Shown: piece after piece, positions 1-10,844 of the stretch
Layout of the letters: each line of letters opens with the position of its first letter
Position numbering within the stretch: the stretch's first letter is position 1
Source: Phoronis ovalis
Taxonomy: Eukaryota; Phoronida; Phoronidae
Assembly: GCA_028565635.1 (NCBI GenBank)
Contig: JAOXYB010059291.1
Span: 1 to 10,844, forward strand
Reading direction: 5' to 3'
DNA length: 10,844 nucleotides
Made by a program: the position numbers and the translations under genes
Notes under the pieces: generated by a model
Seen by the model: only the letters and a program-made list of their open reading frames with translations
Database searches by the model: none
What the model was told of the DNA's origin: nothing

Positions 1-397
1 ATGTATTATATTCTTTTCTAATGTAAAAAAACAATAATGTTAAAAAATATCCTACACATTGGATGGGCATTAGACATAACAAATGTCTTGTTGTAATTTA
101 TGTTAGTATTTCAATACATAAACAATTGTATATTAACATTGTATTACTTTAAATTCACCACTTAATGCATTAGTTCTAGAAGTAGGTTTTAAAATCCAGA
201 AATTGTATTCAACTAAAGGATACTGGGATCCAAAAGGTCCAACTGTGGTGCCTTCAAGTGCATACAATTAGTCTATTGTGCTGTATAGTTGAAGTCATCA
301 ACACTATTGCTTTCTTCAGAAATTTTTCTGATGAATTGTTGGTTTGAACAGGTCTGAACAGATCTTTGTATTATACTGAACTGATTTTTTATTGCAG
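1..397 (+). other. Intron or upstream flank of the plus-strand gene
   Basis: There is no coding segment I can support. The stretch ends in the acceptor at 395-397 and carries a 10-bp imperfect tandem repeat at 346-365. Confidence 0.45.
346..365. repeat. Two-copy 10-bp tandem repeat near the acceptor
   Basis: GAACAGGTCT (346-355) is followed at once by GAACAGATCT (356-365), one mismatch. It lies 30-50 bases before the 3' splice site, in the branch-point zone. Confidence 0.6.
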
Positions 398-504
398 GAC
401 ACTACCTGGATCAGAAGCGGTTGAAACAAGGTCTGTACCGGCACCCATGGGATGATATTTCTTATGTTTTACCAGAAATGAGTGAAGATCCTACGCTTAA
501 GTAA
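398..504 (+). CDS. Last coding exon of an unidentified plus-strand gene (34 residues)
   Basis: A pyrimidine-rich tract and gattttttattgcag precede the exon, which opens with two bases of a split codon and then runs 34 codons to TAA at 502-504. It reads [20 protein letters not shown] and ends [14 protein letters not shown]. The base mix is clearly more balanced than in the flanks, and polyadenylation signals follow within 170-220 nt. The split first codon would be Gly or Arg if the preceding exon ends in G, C or A. I do not recognise the protein. A short basic tail after a G/R-H-Y-L-D-Q-K start vaguely recalls small mitochondrial inner-membrane subunits such as NDUFB1, but the match is too weak to name it. 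The upstream exon(s) lie left of the window, or are unrecognised within 1-397. Confidence 0.6.
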
Positions 505-745
505 ATGTGATGTGTTCTTGCGGCATTGTGCTCTTACAGTCTCTCATAAATGAACATTACATGGTACAAACCATTGATTTTATCTTCCTGTGATTATGGT
601 AGTAGCAAGGACTTTGCTGTGGACAGCTGTTTAAAAAATGTTGTTAATTTTGTTTCTTTTGGGGTTCTTAATAAACTATAAAGTAGTTAGATGTACTAAG
701 TTGTACTTAATAGTTACAAAATAAAACTGCCATTAAAATGAATGT
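505..745 (+). other. 3' UTR of the plus-strand gene with AATAAA signals
   Basis: AATAAA occurs at 670-675 and again at 720-725. The first is followed by a TTAGATGTACTAAGTTGTACTT stretch rich in G and T, which would serve as a downstream element. The end at about 745 is an estimate. Confidence 0.5.
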
Positions 746-2202
746 TATGATCATTACATCCTTTGGTAAATGAATTTATTTTTTAAAATTGCTGAAAATC
801 TTTAGAGAAATCTACATTAATAAAGTAGAACAAATTTATATTTTTGTTTGTGAAACTGCTATTTATTATTTACACTTTTCATTGTTGTTGCTACATATAT
901 ACGGAGCTTATTATTTCTTCTACGTGCTACTAAAAAAGGAAATTACAGCTAATATTTACAATGTCGCTGTGCCAAAATAATTTGTGTTGACTATATTGGT
1001 TTCACTTTGAGTAGGTTCGGGAAGGGTTATTTTGAGTTTGGGCTGTAGGTTTCAATGTGTGACGCTATGTACTCATTCTGGTATTCCTGTTCATGTATTG
1101 CTTGTTGTCACATTTTAATGCTGGCTTGTACATGTAAACGTAAAGGTTCAAAAAAGGTTCTATTGGTGGTGTAAAAATAGCATAAAATATAAAAGTTCAA
1201 ATTTAGCCAGCAGTGGTGTTTTTTGACTTCTTTAAATACCTACATCGATCTATAAATGCAATGCTGAAGGACTTAATATATTATGCATGTTAAAACATTG
1301 CTGTAATACTTAAATTAATGTGGTCTGAACAACAACCTAGGCAGCAGACATTTTTAACATATGCTTCTGAAAAATAGTTTAGGGACTTAAAAGTTCGCGT
1401 GCAATGTGAACAATCACATAACCAACTTAGAGTAACATCTAGAATTCTTTCAGAAATTTAGTTTATTCAAAGTCTCTGTCAAAATTTAATAACAAAAATG
1501 CTTTTTTAACAAATTATAATCATTCTACAGAGACTAATATTCGACATGAGTTTTTTTCTTAAATCTTGTTCCCCCCAGAATACCTACATGTACTCTTTTC
1601 CCACTCATTACCTAATCTGTTCCCACAGATTACTAACCCGTCCCCACAGATAAGCTAGACAGGAAATCAAGGTCAAAATCATTCTGTTGTGCACCGTGGT
1701 GAACATCTCGTGACAAATTTTTTAAACATTGCCAGATTTGGAGTATTCCTAGAGTATGTACAAGTGTGTGCCGCCCTACCCCATTGTGTTCATCAGATAT
1801 ATAGATTGCCACAAATCGTAATTTGTCTCTTTCCCCATTGTGATTTTATATCAGTCTTTCTAGGATAGCACTTGGTCTTCTCTGCATTTGGAGCGCAATC
1901 GGGGAACCTTAAAAATGACTGTATATTTTCATTGAGAATGGCACTTTTTATGCCCATAATGTTTGTTTGTATGTAGACCTGTTAGTACTGTTGTAGGTAC
2001 TGTAGATAACTAAACTGCACATTCTTCAACGATGCACGAATATACGGGTCACACATATATAAGTCAAGTATATCTACAGGGTGTAAAAAAGTAATGGCTA
2101 AACCACCCGGTCCTTATATTTCTTTAATTATTGATCTGCTTTTGCAGACAGATGCCCATAACAGTGGAATAGTTTCCTCAAGTTTATACTGATACAAGAT
2201 CA
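746..2202. other. Intergenic AT-rich spacer, no gene seen
   Basis: Both strands are rich in stops, and the short open frames have AT-driven composition with no recognisable motif. The only structure I can point to is the degenerate minisatellite at about 1569-1651 and a 12-bp match (GGTCAAAATCAT, 1671-1682) to the repeat family found downstream. Confidence 0.6.
1569..1651. repeat. Degenerate minisatellite, about 21-22 bp units
   Basis: Successive units begin at the C-runs TTCCCCCCAGAATAC, TTCCCACTCATTACC, TTCCCACAGATTACT and TCCCCACAGATAAG. The last two share CCCACAGAT exactly at a spacing of 21 bp. The stretch is clearly C-rich against an AT-rich background. Confidence 0.5.
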
Positions 2203-3065
2203 AGTTGACCCACCTTTCAAAGTCTTATCCTTATCATGTAACATCTAGCCAGCCACAGCTTTCTTAAAACCACCTTCAAATTGCCCAGGCAACACTTCAT
2301 CTTTACACCTATAGGCTTACTATAACATACTGTTTCGTGAACCAACATGGCCACAAGTTAGCCATATTGGAGGTGAAGCAGGTCAAAATCATACTGGACC
2401 TGTATTTGACCTACTTTTATGTTGTAAAATAACAAAATGATCTGATAAAAACTAAAGCTGTTATCGGGGTACACTCCAAGGAAGAAACATGGCCACCAGT
2501 CGGCCTCATTGGAAGTGATCCAGGTCAAAGCCAAACATGACCTGTATTTCAACCGCTACTTACCTGCTGAATTAAAATGCTTTGTTTATTTTCCAGAGTT
2601 TTCTAGATCTAGGCAAAAATAGTTTGAGACTGTGCAAATGCCGAATAGTTGACCCACTTACCAAATTCTAAAATACTACTTAGCCTATAACATCTGCTCA
2701 CCCTATGGCCTTCTTAAAATCACTTTTGAATCGTTGCTACAGACGTTCCATGACTTACTGTCTAGAGAACCTACTTGGCTGCCAGCCAGCCATAATCAAG
2801 CTGAAGCAGGTCAAAATCATATTGACCAGTATTTTGACTTATTTATGCTGTATCGAATATGAAACTGATATGATAAAAACTAATTAAAGCTGTTATTGGC
2901 GTACCATCTCAAGTTTTGACGATTGCAAGTAAATTTCAATTTTTGGATCAACAGTTGACCTACCTTCAAGGTCATTTGAAAATACTATAGCTTATAACAT
3001 CCGTCCACCTATTGTCCAGGCAGCACTTTGTTTCTATGGCTATAGATGTGCTATGAATGGTGTGT
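2203..3065. repeat. Nested, diverged tandem repeat (3 copies of a ~430-bp/300-bp unit)
   Basis: Copy A starts at 2203 (AGTTGACCCAC), copy B at 2647 (same 11 bases) and copy C at 2953 (AGTTGACCTAC). A and B share GAAGCAGGTCAAAATCAT (2375-2392 and 2803-2820) and AGCTGTTAT.GG.GTAC (2456-2472 and 2888-2904), with GATAAAAACTAA before the latter. C is truncated and resembles A at CCAGGCA.CACTT (about 2285 and 3017). A sub-copy inside A repeats AACATGGCCAC (2344 and 2486, offset 142) and continues into GGTCAAA...GACCTGTATTT. Spacings between matching landmarks (428-444 for A/B) show small indels. It is likely an old tandem duplication of an unidentified mobile or satellite unit. Confidence 0.75.
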
Positions 3066-3070
3066 CAGTT

Positions 3071-3683
3071 GCATGGGGGTTCTCTGAAGTTTCAGTGACA
3101 AGCATCAACACTAGAAGGATAGCAGATACAAGCTTCACTTTCCAATAACTCTGTGATCAAACACCTAGAAAGCCTCTGTCAACACTAAGGTCAATGATGA
3201 AGGCCACACCAAAGGTGAGTGCAAGACCAAGCACAATGAGCTTCATTCAACACCATCAACAAAAGGTAAGGTTGGAAAGAGATTAAGGATGCATAAGAAG
3301 ATCAATTTCCCCAAAATAATTGAGGAATTCTTCCAACTCTAACTCCATTCAACTGCAAGGTCCAGGTATGTTAGAACTCACTGACCAAACTGACAGTCAC
3401 TCAAGAAAAGCACAACAAGGTACAATTCGAAATCCTTGAATGGGTGCTTCTAGAGAAGTCTGCAGAGGACCAGCCCTCTGGGAGCTTGAGGATTATTTCT
3501 TACAGAATGGGAACAGACTTTAATTTCCACAGATTTATTTTTTTTCTCATTTCCCATACTAGTCACCTTACATTTCCTGGTTTTTCTATAATTGTTCAGC
3601 ATTTATTTCTGTACAAATCTTTATACAATAATTATAATATTTTTTCTGTAATTGTTCAGTCACAGACATACGTAAAAAAATTT
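3071..3683 (+). pseudogene. Possible decayed coding/mobile-element remnant (three open segments, three frames)
   Basis: Open segments follow each other at 3071-3145, 3169-3339 (57 codons) and 3375-3683 (103 codons), each in a different frame. The second contains a lysine-rich run (KGKVGKRLRMHKKINF). The third reads TKLTVTQEKHNKVQFEILEW near its start and then turns T-rich and hydrophobic past about 3530. GC content between 3070 and 3490 is visibly higher than around it. I do not recognise a family, and the last part overlaps the likely CUL2 3' UTR on the other strand. Chance open frames are a real alternative. Confidence 0.25.
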
Positions 3684-3982
3684 TAACAACAGGCAAGAGA
3701 CATGTGGTTAAACTACTTCCACACAGACTAATTTTCCCATGAACCAATGAAATTACAAGTACAGCAGTCTAGTAAACGCAGATACTTGATAACAGGAAGT
3801 AAGAAGTATATGTGCATCAACTGTTTAAAAAAGGTTTATAGTATGGAATCAAATATCACGTACAGCTCAACATGCAACTTTGCTGGAGAACTGGTTTCCA
3901 AGAGACGAGCTTCCCAGACTTTAATTTAGCCTTCAACAGCGATATGGTCACATACATATTTTGACAATTTGATATTGTAGGT
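3534..3982 (-). other. Probable CUL2 3' UTR with polyadenylation signals
   Basis: Downstream of the stop, minus-strand AATAAA hexamers lie at 3607-3602 and 3539-3534, and an ATTAAA at 3925-3920. The most distal one is followed by a TGTG/GTCTGTT-rich stretch of the kind expected after a cleavage site, so a UTR of about 450 nt is most plausible. Which signal is used cannot be settled from sequence. Confidence 0.5.
3581..3659. repeat. 19-bp direct repeats 60 bp apart
   Basis: TTTTTCTATAATTGTTCAG (3581-3599) and TTTTTCTGTAATTGTTCAG (3641-3659) differ at one base. They flank the AATAAA signal at 3607-3602 in the probable CUL2 3' UTR. Confidence 0.7.
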
Positions 3983-9959
<5,977 letters not shown>

Positions 9960-10844
9960 CTGAAAATTAAACATCTTATTTCAAAGATATCAGGATTTCA
10001 GAGGGGTGATACATTTAATTAATAATAAAAAGTTATATAATTATATGATATCCATTATCACTTAGTTAGTCATTGTACCAGTAGTTACACTAGAATGTCA
10101 CCTTATAGGAGAATATAGGGCTGAGGTAGCATATGCCAAATAGTTCGTCATTTTTATATGGTCTAGGTAGACTACAGAAATAATTCAATTTTCAAACCAA
10201 TGTAAGTCAAACACCCTTCACTTACAAATTGAAATCTTGAACATTGAGCTACAGAACTGTCTCAGAATTTAAAATTTTGTGTTATTTAGAAGTAACAAAT
10301 TTCCATAGCTTAAATGGCCGCGGCATAATTTTGTTGAATTTTACCTCACACATTAATTTCACAAAATCATAACTTCTAAACAATATAAATCTGAAATATA
10401 GTCTTGTAAATACATATGTAAACACATTTATGCAATTTGAGGGGTTTTTGATTTACATTAATTTTTGAAACTTAATTTTTTAAACACAATATCCTCCCAA
10501 AATTGCTTTTATCACTGACAGGACAAAACATCAAATTCAAACCACTTAACCTTATAATTTATAATATTTCCATTATAATTATCTGTTTATAAATGTCATA
10601 TGATACTTTATAATCATGTCTATTTCAACATGGGTTGAAAAAAAACAGAACACATCATTGTACCTCAAGACCTTCAAAAACACAATGATTATTAGGGTAA
10701 CATATGTAAAAGTTTAATAATTTTAATAAATATTAAAATAAAGTTTTTACAAAAATGACTAAAAGTGACATCACCAAATAAATATCCGAATAGTGTCCAT
10801 CTCATGAACACAAAAGAGGGCCTGTCTATATAATATGCTGCTTG
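9960..10844 (-). other. CUL2 intron (upstream of exon a), no exon seen
   Basis: The preceding CUL2 exon should end in one base of a split codon before a GT donor. The donor-like sites I checked on the minus strand (near 10224, 10345 and 10657) are not preceded by cullin-like codons in the required phase. The intron is therefore longer than 885 bp. The stretch is AT-rich with short TTTAATAA-like runs near 10710-10740. Confidence 0.7.

Noticed and set aside
789-980. A 63-codon plus-strand open frame after the 3' UTR of the plus-strand gene.
   Set aside because: The residues are mostly I, Y, F and L from AT-rich DNA; no motif, and no supporting splice or promoter signals.
3747-3929. A 60-codon plus-strand open frame just below the CUL2 stop.
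   Set aside because: It is antisense to the probable CUL2 3' UTR; short, without motif, and within the length expected by chance.
10200-10260. A strong minus-strand donor (GTAAGTG near 10224) that might end the missing upstream CUL2 exon.
   Set aside because: The open stretch before it (FCSSMFKISI) does not resemble any cullin segment, and an acceptor-like CAG only about 30 bases upstream would give a very short exon. The residue at the junction would be Tyr, whereas the family usually has Asp or Asn there.

Overview
This is a eukaryotic (animal) nuclear window. It is AT-rich, has no bacterial-style gene packing, and its coding information sits in short GT-AG exons separated by introns of about 250-700 bp. 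The one gene that can be named is a cullin-2 orthologue (CUL2) on the minus strand. Eleven exons between 9959 and 3983 join without a break in frame into the last 450 residues of the protein, ending at a normal stop. The upstream exons, coding roughly the first 290-300 residues, lie beyond the right edge. The AT-rich introns, the cullin type and a diverged AGGTCA-containing repeat suggest an invertebrate metazoan, perhaps a lophotrochozoan; that placement is a weak inference.

Layout from left to right. Positions 1-397 are an intron or 5' flank of a plus-strand gene. Its last coding exon is at 398-504 (34 codons plus stop), followed by a short 3' UTR with polyadenylation signals at 670 and 720. 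I cannot name this gene with confidence. Positions 746-2200 are AT-rich with no gene; they hold a small degenerate minisatellite at about 1569-1651. Positions 2203-3065 hold a nested, diverged tandem repeat with three larger copies and one sub-copy. Positions 3071-3683 hold three consecutive open segments in three different frames, possibly a decayed coding or mobile-element remnant. The right part of that stretch overlaps the probable 3' UTR of CUL2. From 3983 to 9959 runs CUL2, and 9960-10844 is intron of CUL2 with no recognisable exon.

The two genes are tail to tail (convergent) with the repeat-bearing spacer between them. CUL2 is the scaffold of CRL2 ubiquitin ligases. The part seen here covers the end of the N-terminal cullin-repeat region, the cullin-homology domain that binds RBX1, and the winged-helix tail with the neddylation lysine; nothing in it is broken. 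The CUL2 introns carry several perfect inverted repeats. The most notable is a 138-bp element with 16-bp perfect terminal inverted repeats (7244-7381), which looks like a MITE. I see no new multi-gene system here; the unusual content is repeat and hairpin structure.
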